A stretch of DNA of 64,000 bases from Streptomyces caelestis (GTDB lineage: Bacteria; Actinomycetota; Actinomycetes; Streptomycetales; Streptomycetaceae), in the NCBI RefSeq assembly GCF_014205255.1, contig NZ_JACHNE010000001.1, positions 682,001 to 746,000 on the forward strand, read 5' to 3'. The position numbers and the translations under genes were made by a program. The notes beneath the pieces are model-generated. The model had not been told where the DNA came from, made no database searches, and saw only the letters and a list, made by a program, of their open reading frames with translations. Below are positions 40,881 through 48,599 of this stretch, piece after piece (positions within the stretch are counted from its first letter, which is position 1; each line of letters begins with the position of its first letter).

Positions 40881-42827
40881 ATGTCCTCACCAAGAATGTC
40901 TCGTCGTACGTTTCTCGGCGCTGCGGGAGCGGCGACCGCCGCGACCGCGCTGCCGATCGTCCCCGGCTTCTCCGGCCTTCTGTCGCAGGCCGACGCCGCT
41001 GACACGCAGACGAACCTGAGCAGGATGGTCGACATGCGGTTCGGCATGTTCAACCACTTCAGCCTGGGCACGTTCACGAACCAGGAGTGGGCCGAACCCA
41101 ACCAGAGCCCTGCCCTCTTCGCTCCCCCGAGCGTCAACTGCGCACAGTGGGCTGACGCGGCGGTCGCCGCGAAGATGAGTTACGGCATCCTGACCACCAA
41201 GCACCATGACGGCTTCGCCCTGTGGCCGAGCGCCTATGGCACTCAGAACGTCGCGAACAGCTCCTACAAGCAGGATGTGGTGCGGGCGTACTGCGATGCG
41301 TTCCGGGCGAAGGGGCTGAAGGTCGGGTTCTACTACTCGATCTGGGACCGCACCTTCGGCGTCGAGGCATGGGAGAGCCGGCACAAGGTGACCGGGCTGG
41401 AAATCACCGATGCCATCCAGCCCGGCGACATGACCTTCATGCTCGGTCAGATTCGCGAGTTGCTCACCAACTACGGCACCATCGACATGTTCATGACTGA
41501 TGGCTACGCCTGGCAGATGGGGCAGCAGGCCGTCTCCTACCAGCGGATCCGTTCGCTGGTGAAGGAGTTGCAGCCGGATTGCGTCATGATCGACATCGGC
41601 GGGCTGTCGGAGCCCTTCCTCAGCGACGCGATCTTCTTCGAGGAGCCGCTGGGCGTCACGGCGCCGGCGGGCAACACCTACGCCGGCATGCAGGGGCAGA
41701 CCATCAGCAACGGCTGGTTCTGGCACCCCTCCACCCCGACCGAAGGCCTGATGAGCAGGTCCGCGATCCTGTCGCACCTGGCCGACCTGGAGCCGAAGTA
41801 CACCTCCTTCATCCTCAACTGCCCGCCCAACCGCAACGGCCTGCTGGACACGAACGTCGTCAACCGGCTGGCCGAGGTCGGCGCGGCCTGGAGCCCGAAC
41901 ACCTCCCGGCCGCCGCTGCCCGCCCAACTGCTGCGCGCCGAGCATCCCGTCACACCGGTCAACGCGTACGCCACCGGTTTCCACACCGGCGAGGGACCGC
42001 TCCACGCCATCGACGGACTCAGCGACGTCCGCTACGAAACCTGCTGGTCGACCTGGGGCCTGCCACTGCCACAGTCCATCACCATCGACCTGGGCGGCGT
42101 GTGGAGCAACGTCTCCACCCTGGAGTACCTGCCCAAGCAGTGGAACCGCACCAACTCCACCGACGGCGACATCACCTCCTACACCATCCTCACCAGCACC
42201 GACGGGGTCACCTTCACCCAGGTCGCCACCGGCACCTGGGCCGGCAACCAGAAGACCAAGCTGGTCGAGTGGCCCAACCGGAACGTGGGTTTCGTACGGA
42301 TCCAGGTCGACGCGGCCACCGGCGGCTACGCCAACATCAGCGGCGTCAGGATCGGCGGCCGGTCGGTCAAGCCGGCGCTGGTGTCCAGCACACTTCCCGG
42401 CAACGGCACCGTCTACCGGCTGGTCGCCCGGCACAGTGGCAAGGTCGCCGACGTGGAGGGTGCGCGCACCGCCAACGGCACCAACGTCGATCAGTGGCCA
42501 TGGCTCAACCAGGCGAACCAGAAGTGGACCTTCACCAGCACCGGCGACGGCTACTACAAGATCAAGGGTGTGGGCAGCGGCAAGCTTCTGGAGGTCGCGG
42601 GTCTCTCCCGCGAGGACGGCGGCAACGTCGGCATCTGGGCAGACGCCGGCGCCCCCCAGCAGCACTGGGCCGTCACGCCCACCGGCGACGGAACCTACTT
42701 CCTCATCAACCGTTACAGCGGTCTCTGTCTTGGCGTCGACGAGGGAAGCACCGCCGACGGAGCCAATGTCGAACAGCAGCCATACGGGTCACAGACGCGA
42801 CAGCAATGGCAGCTCATCCCGTCCTGA
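40881..42827 (+). CDS. Secreted alpha-L-fucosidase (GH29) with CBM32-like and ricin-B modules
   Basis: 648 residues from ATG 40881 (AGGAG six bases upstream). Tat signal SPRMSRRTFLGAAGAATAAT, about 40 residues. GH29 domain to about residue 335: MRFGMFNHFSLGTFTNQEW, YGILTTKHHDGFALWPS and TNYGTIDMFMTDGYAW, whose Asp region corresponds to the GH29 nucleophile. Then an F5/8-type-C (CBM32-like) domain (ITIDLGGVWSNVSTLEYLPK; FVRIQVDAATGG) and a C-terminal ricin-B/CBM13 trefoil with QW repeats (NQKWTF, QQHWAV, RQQWQL). It releases terminal fucose from exported glycans. No clear terminator follows. Confidence 0.9.
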   Translation: MSSPRMSRRTFLGAAGAATAATALPIVPGFSGLLSQADAADTQTNLSRMVDMRFGMFNHFSLGTFTNQEWAEPNQSPALFAPPSVNCAQWADAAVAAKMSYGILTTKHHDGFALWPSAYGTQNVANSSYKQDVVRAYCDAFRAKGLKVGFYYSIWDRTFGVEAWESRHKVTGLEITDAIQPGDMTFMLGQIRELLTNYGTIDMFMTDGYAWQMGQQAVSYQRIRSLVKELQPDCVMIDIGGLSEPFLSDAIFFEEPLGVTAPAGNTYAGMQGQTISNGWFWHPSTPTEGLMSRSAILSHLADLEPKYTSFILNCPPNRNGLLDTNVVNRLAEVGAAWSPNTSRPPLPAQLLRAEHPVTPVNAYATGFHTGEGPLHAIDGLSDVRYETCWSTWGLPLPQSITIDLGGVWSNVSTLEYLPKQWNRTNSTDGDITSYTILTSTDGVTFTQVATGTWAGNQKTKLVEWPNRNVGFVRIQVDAATGGYANISGVRIGGRSVKPALVSSTLPGNGTVYRLVARHSGKVADVEGARTANGTNVDQWPWLNQANQKWTFTSTGDGYYKIKGVGSGKLLEVAGLSREDGGNVGIWADAGAPQQHWAVTPTGDGTYFLINRYSGLCLGVDEGSTADGANVEQQPYGSQTRQQWQLIPS

Positions 42828-42932
42828 CCTGCCCTCCGCCCCTGCTGCACCCCGCGCCCGCCTGATTCCATGATTTTCCGAGCACGGCGGCCGCACCTGG
42901 GCATGTTCTTCGGTGCCATCGACTGGTGAGGC

Positions 42933-43091
42933 ATGGGCACACGACGCATCGCGCGAATCGAGGAGAACACCGGCGGCACCCAGCTGCCGTTTTCCGCCGA
43001 CGAACTGGCGGACCTCAACGAACTCGCCGGCCGGATCGGGGTTCACGGAGACCGCTCCAACGAGCACCGCATGTCGCTGGTCGACAAGTAG
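42933..43091 (+). pseudogene. C-terminal stump of an aldo/keto reductase
   Basis: The frame reads IARIEENTGGTQLPFSADEL, ADLNELAGRIGVHGD and NEHRMSLVDK, then stop. This is the typical C-terminal tail of AKR-family oxidoreductases (LEENxxA, L-A-x-L-A-x-R-x-GVHGDRYNE-x-HM). A stop at 42927 lies just upstream and no barrel sequence precedes it, so the rest of the gene has been lost. Confidence 0.7.
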
Positions 43092-43166
43092 CAGACGACG
43101 GCGAGAATCCGCGGGCGAGTCCCGCACCACATCAAGGACGACAAAGCCCTCTGGCGACCGCGCGCA

Positions 43167-43198
43167 GAAGCCCCGTCGGACCATCCCGGCGGGGCTTC
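43167..43198. terminator. Stem-loop terminator
   Basis: 13-bp arms (43167-43179 and 43186-43198; one G-T mismatch) with a 6-nt loop. It probably terminated the lost aldo/keto reductase gene and may now end the fucosidase transcript. Confidence 0.6.
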
Positions 43199-43668
43199 GT
43201 CGCCTCACGGCCGCCTCACGGGCTCGCACACAAGTCTTACCGACTGTGCGGACCATACGCGGACCAACCGAGCCGCAAAGGCCACCTCTTACACCATCAC
43301 CGCAGTTCATGGGCTCGCAAGCGCTGTACCACCAGCAGCCGAAGAATCTGCTGGAGGGACGGGACTTCTTCATGTGCCGCTACCCGCGATAGAGAAAAAG
43401 GCAGTCATGCACCCTCGCTGGTGGGTCGTCGCCAGTTTGGCGATACAAGGTCGCCACAGCGGTCGCGACTACCTCCTTCCTGTACAGCTCAACTCGGACA
43501 GCGCGGTCGCGGGCTCGATTGTGGCTCTCGTAGAGGTGTGGGCGAGGCGGTCATGGTGGCCACACGCATCTCCGCACGCAGAACTATGGTGTCCCACCAC
43601 ATGTGCCCCTGACCGGCGGATTCCTACGGTATGGCGACGGGGTTGGTGGCATGCCGCACAGCCGGCCG
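43199..43668. other. 470-bp gap, no supported gene
   Basis: Short frames only. One plus-strand frame (43308-43392) reads MGSQALYHQQPKNLLEGRDF and ends shortly after, but has no ribosome-binding site or recognised family. Nothing else can be supported. Confidence 0.4.
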
Positions 43669-45066
43669 TCATGGACGCACGACAACGGTCCATCCGGGGT
43701 TGTAGGTGTCCGGCACCGGAAAACGTGGCCAGTCGCGCGCCCAGTGCGGTGGGTTCCGCTCGCGAAGGACCAGCGCACTGGGGTGCGCCGGGGAATCCGG
43801 CTCCGGGGCAGAGCAGCCCGCGGTGTGGGCGATGGGAATCGTCGAACTGTTCCCCGCGAGGGCACACGGCGGGTGCACCCCGTGCTCGCGCAGCACGGAG
43901 ACGATCCGGTCCCAGTCTCCGCGGGCCCGCTGCTGGATGCCCGCATGAGTGTGGACGAGCCCGATCTGGATGCCCCCGTGCGCGAGGAGTGCCAGGGCGA
44001 GCACCGCAGCCGTCGGCAGTGAACCGCGGGTGCGGGCCCGGTGGACGACGGCGAGGAGCCCGACAGCGGCAGGGAGCGCCAGCAGGGCGTAGGCCGGCAA
44101 CAGGAACCGCGGCGCGGCGTAGGGGACAAGGAAGAGATACGGCGCCGCCGTGGCCACCGCCACCGCCACGGACAGCCACAACGGCGCAGCGGACCTGCGC
44201 GCCCGGCGCTCCGCCCACAGCCCCAGGCCGACCAGCAGTGGCAGCAGCACCCACCACTCCGTCACGGGCAGCTGAACGCTGTCGCCCGTACAGGGACGGC
44301 ACAGCAGCGGGCCGTCCAGCGCGGTGAGATGGGCGCGCAGGGAGAAGACGGCCCGTAGACCGCCCTGGACCTCGTCGGCCTCCGCGAGCCGGTTCCGCAC
44401 CCCGCCGAACCGCACCTCGGCCTCGACGACCCACGGCAGCGCCCCCGCCACGAGTCCGGCAGCCACGGCCGACAGACGCCCCCGGAGGCGGCCGTGGCCG
44501 CGCAGTGCGGGCATCAGTACGGCGGCCAGGAGCAGCGGCGCGGCGACGGCCACACCGTCGTTGGGCCGCATCAGGGTCACCACCGCCAGGCCTGCCGCGA
44601 CACCCGCGTACCGGGGACGCGGCGCGAGGAAACAGCCCACCGCCGCGGTGGCACCCATCGCGGTGTAATGGTTCGGCATCGCGGAACCGGCGTAGAACAG
44701 AGTGATCCACAGGCTGCCGTACAGCCCGGCCGCCACCCACACCGTCGCCGGGCGGCGCACGATGCGCAGCCAGGGCCGGAACCCCAGCCAGAGCGCACCG
44801 CCGGCCAGCAGGAGCAGCCACACCCTGAGCAGCACCGTCGAGTCGCTCCAGGAGGCGATCGGAGCAAGCAGCAGGGGGACCCCGCGGGTACGCGGGGCGC
44901 TGAACGGGGTCGCGGGACCGTACGGTCCGAAGCGGCTGGCGTACACGAGCTCGTCCCAGCCGAGCGGCAGTGTGAGCGGTACGAGGACGGCCGACAGCAG
45001 ACAGAACCCGGCAACCACGATCCACAGCATCCGCTGTGCCGAGGCCGCTGTGCGATTCGCGTTCAT
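43669..45066 (-). CDS. Polytopic membrane protein, GT39/ArnT-like glycosyltransferase fold
   Basis: 465 residues. About eleven TM segments. The first extracytoplasmic loop has PLGWDELVYASRFGPYGPAT, in which WDE resembles the acidic DE motif of GT-C polyprenyl-sugar transferases. A soluble C-terminal part (about residues 390-465) ends in YNPGWTVVVRP. It overlaps the preceding GT4 gene (ATGA), so both are probably used on one glycan, for instance a cell-surface polysaccharide or glycolipid. Donor and acceptor unknown; assignment to GT39 is by topology. Confidence 0.72.
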   Translation of the reverse strand: MNANRTAASAQRMLWIVVAGFCLLSAVLVPLTLPLGWDELVYASRFGPYGPATPFSAPRTRGVPLLLAPIASWSDSTVLLRVWLLLLAGGALWLGFRPWLRIVRRPATVWVAAGLYGSLWITLFYAGSAMPNHYTAMGATAAVGCFLAPRPRYAGVAAGLAVVTLMRPNDGVAVAAPLLLAAVLMPALRGHGRLRGRLSAVAAGLVAGALPWVVEAEVRFGGVRNRLAEADEVQGGLRAVFSLRAHLTALDGPLLCRPCTGDSVQLPVTEWWVLLPLLVGLGLWAERRARRSAAPLWLSVAVAVATAAPYLFLVPYAAPRFLLPAYALLALPAAVGLLAVVHRARTRGSLPTAAVLALALLAHGGIQIGLVHTHAGIQQRARGDWDRIVSVLREHGVHPPCALAGNSSTIPIAHTAGCSAPEPDSPAHPSALVLRERNPPHWARDWPRFPVPDTYNPGWTVVVRP

Positions 45067-46337
45067 CCGACCCACCCCAGCTTGCGCCGTCCGCGGCGCA
45101 CCGCTCCGCGGGCGAGGATGCCTGCCGTGGCGGCGAGCACGGTGGCACGGTCGCGCCAGTCGGCCAGTCCGGGCGGTGGAGCGGACCGCTCGGCCCGCTC
45201 CTCCACCAGGGTGCTGAACAGCCGCTCGTAGCGGTCGGCGACGCCCTCCGGGGTGAATCGTTTCGCCGCACTGGCCCGGGCGGCCCTGCCCATCTCCGCA
45301 CGCCGTCCGTCGTCCCGCATCAGTGCCAGCAGAGCGTCGGCCACGCCCCGGGTGCTGTCGCGCGGGACGAGACAGCCGTCCACACCGTGGCGGATGATCT
45401 CGCCGGGCCCGTGGGGGCAGTCGGTGCTCACCACGGGCAGGCCGCAGCGCATGGCTTCCACGATCGTCATCCCGAACGACTCGTGCGCGGAGGTCACCGC
45501 GGCGATGGAGCCCTTGGCCCACTCGGCCTCGATGGGAGTGGCCGAACCCATCAGGAGGACCCGGTCACCCAGGCCGTGGTGGGCTATCCGGTCGGCTATC
45601 CGGGCGCGTTCCGCGCCGTCCCCGTAGATGCGCAGGGACCAGTCGGGGCAGGCCGCACCGGCCAGGGCGAACGCGTCGACCAGCATCTCGTACCGCTTGA
45701 CGCGGGCCAGCCGTCCCGCCGCGACGACGACCTTGGCCGCCGCGTCGGCCGGCGGCACCGAGGGTTCGGGGACGCTGTTGGGGATGGCCAGCACCCGGGT
45801 GCGCGGCAGCCGCATGCCGCGCCGGTGGTCGCGCGCGTCGGCCTCGGTCATGGTGACCAGCGCGTCGAGACCGCCGTACCAGCGTTGGAGTTCCGTCCGC
45901 AGCCGGTGCGAGTGGTTGTCGTGGGTGAGGTGCTCCTGGCCGACGAGCACGGCATGTCGTGGTCCGAACCGGGCCAGCAGCGCGTTGAGTCCGGCCCTGG
46001 TGCTCACGACGACGTCGGCGTCCGTCTCCCGCAGCCAGTCGATGACCCGCTGCTCGGCGAGCCGGTGGTACTGGTGCGAGCGGCTGTCCCCCTTCGGGAA
46101 GACCTCCCCGGCCTGCCGGGCGAGGGGGTCCGCCGCGTCCGCGGATCCCTCGCGCCGGTCCACCAGGGCCCGCAGCGGCACCTCCGGCGACCGCCCCAGC
46201 CGTGGTGTCTCGCGGTGCCGGAAGACCGACACGAGTTCCACCTGGTGCCGCCCGGCGAGCGTGTCGGCGAGTGTCATGGTCGTCCGTACGGTGCCGCCCA
46301 TCGCGTAGGCGTTGTGCAGCAAGAAGGCGATACGCAC
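45063..46337 (-). CDS. Glycosyltransferase family 4
   Basis: 424 residues from GTG 46337 (GGAGG eight bases upstream). GT-B fold: N-terminal acceptor half starting RIAFLLHNAYAMGGTVRTTM, donor half with VVVAAGRLARVKRYEMLVDA, SLRIYGDGAERARI and the EX7E motif in HESFGMTIVEAMRCGLPVVS. Transfers a nucleotide-activated sugar with retention of configuration. First gene of a two-gene operon with the polytopic membrane protein. Substrate unknown. Confidence 0.88.
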   Translation of the reverse strand: MRIAFLLHNAYAMGGTVRTTMTLADTLAGRHQVELVSVFRHRETPRLGRSPEVPLRALVDRREGSADAADPLARQAGEVFPKGDSRSHQYHRLAEQRVIDWLRETDADVVVSTRAGLNALLARFGPRHAVLVGQEHLTHDNHSHRLRTELQRWYGGLDALVTMTEADARDHRRGMRLPRTRVLAIPNSVPEPSVPPADAAAKVVVAAGRLARVKRYEMLVDAFALAGAACPDWSLRIYGDGAERARIADRIAHHGLGDRVLLMGSATPIEAEWAKGSIAAVTSAHESFGMTIVEAMRCGLPVVSTDCPHGPGEIIRHGVDGCLVPRDSTRGVADALLALMRDDGRRAEMGRAARASAAKRFTPEGVADRYERLFSTLVEERAERSAPPPGLADWRDRATVLAATAGILARGAVRRGRRKLGWVG

Positions 46338-46792
46338 GTGCGGCGTCCTCCGGTTTCCTTGTGATGTGGCTGGTCAGAGCCGCTGAGTTCACCTTCGGTG
46401 AGGCAACTACACCCGTGTGCTTTTCGGTACGTCCCTGGCCGCGCTCGCCTCCGTCCCCACCCTGCTGGCCAGAGCCGGCGGAGACGGGTGCTGGGCTGGG
46501 CGAGCCGCCGCACGGGCACGAGGACAACAGGTCGACTGACGTCCACTCTGTGCGCTCACCGGAGATGACAGGCACCTCGGGTGTACAGATGCATCATCCG
46601 ACCCAGAGGTTCCTCAGCCCCTAAAGCCGCTCACCGTGACGATGGATCTGAAGCAATGATCGTCCTCACGGAATGCTTCCCGCGGCAGGCGGAGACGTCG
46701 AGGCCTACTCCCTCCGTGACCCTGACACGGTGCTCCACGTGATCCCGGAACAGACCAGCGGCGCGCGCCGCACCGCGCCGCTCATTGATCGC
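46338..46792. other. Gap upstream of the GT4 gene, no supported gene
   Basis: Contains the presumed GT4 promoter but no convincing -35/-10 pair. A plus-strand frame opening at 46673 (MLPAAGGDVEAYSLRDPDTV) is more likely a shadow of the minus-strand frame described next. Confidence 0.35.
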
Positions 46793-47134
46793 CTATCGGC
46801 GGCATGCGGTCCGGAAGTCGTCCACCCGCTCGCCCTCCGCCTGGGACGGCTCGGTCCTGATGACGTCCGGGTGCTGCTCCACTGCCGCACGCTCGGCCGG
46901 TTCATCGCGCTCACCCTCGGCCCGGGAGGGCGTGCGCGAGTACAGCCGGCGGTCGTAATCCGGGTTGTGCGTCACCTGTCGCCGAGTGGCGGACGGCGGG
47001 TGACTGTAGACGCCGAGATCTTGGGTCTCGTGCATCAAAGGGGCTACGCGGTGCGAGCGCTTGTCAAGATCGTCGACGCGCGAAACGGCCTCGAACACCG
47101 CGCCGAGCACGAAGACAACTGACCAGACACACAC
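46793..47134 (-). CDS. Possible small membrane-anchored protein
   Basis: 113 residues if started at GTG 47134. A hydrophobic N-terminus (VCVWSVVFVLGAVFEAVSRV) is followed by a polar, charged region (DDLDKRSHRVAPLMHETQDL; DPDYDRR-like DYDRRLYSRTPSRAEGERDE). Composition differs from typical shadow frames, but there is no ribosome-binding site and no recognised family. May be a gene remnant. Confidence 0.25.
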   Translation of the reverse strand: MCVWSVVFVLGAVFEAVSRVDDLDKRSHRVAPLMHETQDLGVYSHPPSATRRQVTHNPDYDRRLYSRTPSRAEGERDEPAERAAVEQHPDVIRTEPSQAEGERVDDFRTACRR

Positions 47135-47341
47135 CAACGGCGGCGTGTCTCTGAAGCCGGCATGGAGGGACGTGACGGCACGGCGGCCCCTTGAGCGCCT
47201 GTTGCAGAAGCGCGGCTGAGGGCCGGGGCTACCCAAGGGCACACCGGCCCCCGTCCGAAGAGGTGGGCCACTCGTATCAGAAGCGTGACAAAGGCCTCCC
47301 ACCTGCACGGGCGTACCCCACGCCATGGTCTAAACACTGCG

Positions 47342-47364
47342 CGTATACATGCCACGTATACATG
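47342..47364. promoter_or_regulatory. Direct repeats of CGTATACATG upstream of the PadR gene
   Basis: CGTATACATG at 47342-47351 and 47355-47364, 13 bp apart, each containing the palindrome GTATAC. They lie just upstream of TAGAGT (47370-47375), a likely -10 box seven bases before the PadR ATG. Expected PadR autoregulatory operator. Confidence 0.55.
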
Positions 47365-47382
47365 GTGTGTAGAGTCCCGGGC

Positions 47383-47907
47383 ATGTCCATCGGTAATACC
47401 CTTCTGGGGCTCCTGGAGTCCGGTCCGCGACATGGTTACGACCTGAAGCGGGCCTTCGACGAGAAGTTCGGTCACGACCGGCCGCTGCACTACGGCCAGG
47501 TCTACGCGACGATGTCCCGGCTGCTGAAGAACGGCCTCGTCGACGTCGACGGCATCGAGGCGGGCGGTGGGCCCGAGCGCAAGCGGTACGCGATAACGGA
47601 CGCCGGGATCACCGACGTCGAGCGCTGGCTCACGACGCCGGAGAAACCCGAGCCGTACCTGCAGTCGTCGCTGTACAGCAAGGTCGTTCTCGCGCTGCTG
47701 ACCCACCGGGACGCGGCCGGCATCCTCGACACGCAGCGCTCCGAGCATCTGCGCAGCATGCGGATCCTGACCGACCGCAAGCGCAAGGGCGACCTGGCCG
47801 ACCAGCTGATCTGCGACCACGCCCTGTTCCACCTCGAAGCGGACCTGCGGTGGCTGGAGCTGACCGCCGCGCGTCTGGACAAGCTCGCCGAGGCGGTGAC
47901 CGCGTGA
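47383..47907 (+). CDS. PadR-family transcriptional regulator
   Basis: 174 residues. N-terminal winged helix of the PadR type: IGNTLLGLLESGPRHGYDLK, FGHDRPLHYGQVYATMSRLL and GGPERKRYAITDAGITDVE; C-terminal four-helix dimerisation domain (QSSLYSKVVLALLTHRDAAG). No ribosome-binding site precedes the ATG, and the -10 spacing suggests a leaderless mRNA. It overlaps the ABC ATPase start (GTGA), so it most likely represses its own exporter operon until an effector binds. A decayed duplicate follows the operon. Confidence 0.9.
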   Translation: MSIGNTLLGLLESGPRHGYDLKRAFDEKFGHDRPLHYGQVYATMSRLLKNGLVDVDGIEAGGGPERKRYAITDAGITDVERWLTTPEKPEPYLQSSLYSKVVLALLTHRDAAGILDTQRSEHLRSMRILTDRKRKGDLADQLICDHALFHLEADLRWLELTAARLDKLAEAVTA

Positions 47908-48599
47908 GCCGGGTTCATCCTCCAGGTTCCCTGCTGGCTGCCCAGGACCTGCGCAAGGCGTACGGGCCGACCACCGCGCTCGACGGTGCCGAGTTCTCCA
48001 TCCACCCCGGCGAGATCGTCGCCGTGATGGGCCCATCCGGATCCGGGAAGTCGACGCTGCTGCACTGCCTCGCCGGGATCGTGACGCCCGACTCCGGGTC
48101 CATCACGTACAACGAGCGTGAGCTGGCCACCATGAACGACGCCCAGCGCAGTGCGCTGCGCCGCTCCGAGTTCGGCTTCGTCTTCCAGTTCGGCCAGCTG
48201 GTGCCCGAGCTGACCTGTGTGGAGAACGTGGCGCTGCCGCTGCGGTTGAACGGCACTTCCCGCAAGGAGGCCGAGCGGACCGCGCTCCGGTGGATGGAGC
48301 GGCTGGAGGTCGACGACCTGCGCAAGAAGCGGCCCGGCGAGGTCTCCGGCGGTCAGGGGCAGCGGGTGGCCGTGGCCCGGGCGCTGGTCACCAACCCCCG
48401 GGTGCTGTTCGCCGACGAGCCGACCGGCGCGCTGGACTCGCTCAACGGCGAGCGCGTGATGGGGCTGCTGACGGAAGCCGCCCGGTCCACCAACGCGGCC
48501 GTCGTGCTCGTCACGCACGAGGCCCGGGTCGCCGCCTACTCCGACCGCGAGATCGTCGTACGCGACGGCAGGTCCCGGGACATGGAGCGGGTCATATGA
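47904..48599 (+). CDS. ABC transporter ATP-binding protein, MacB/LolD type
   Basis: 231 residues from GTG 47904 overlapping the PadR stop. Walker A GPSGSGKST, signature VSGGQGQRVAVARAL, Walker B VLFADEPTGALD, switch His VTHEARV. A signature Q-x-Q region and length match exporters of the MacB/LolD/BceA group. Coupled to the permease by an ATGA overlap. In actinomycetes PadR-ATPase-permease triplets are often inducible drug or peptide exporters; the substrate here is unknown. Confidence 0.92.
   Translation: MSRVHPPGSLLAAQDLRKAYGPTTALDGAEFSIHPGEIVAVMGPSGSGKSTLLHCLAGIVTPDSGSITYNERELATMNDAQRSALRRSEFGFVFQFGQLVPELTCVENVALPLRLNGTSRKEAERTALRWMERLEVDDLRKKRPGEVSGGQGQRVAVARALVTNPRVLFADEPTGALDSLNGERVMGLLTEAARSTNAAVVLVTHEARVAAYSDREIVVRDGRSRDMERVI

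Noticed and set aside
40887..42665. 592-codon minus-strand open frame
   Set aside because: Antisense shadow of the GH29 fucosidase.
46673..47122. 149-codon plus-strand open frame
   Set aside because: No ribosome-binding site, no domain, and its composition is that of a shadow of the opposite strand.
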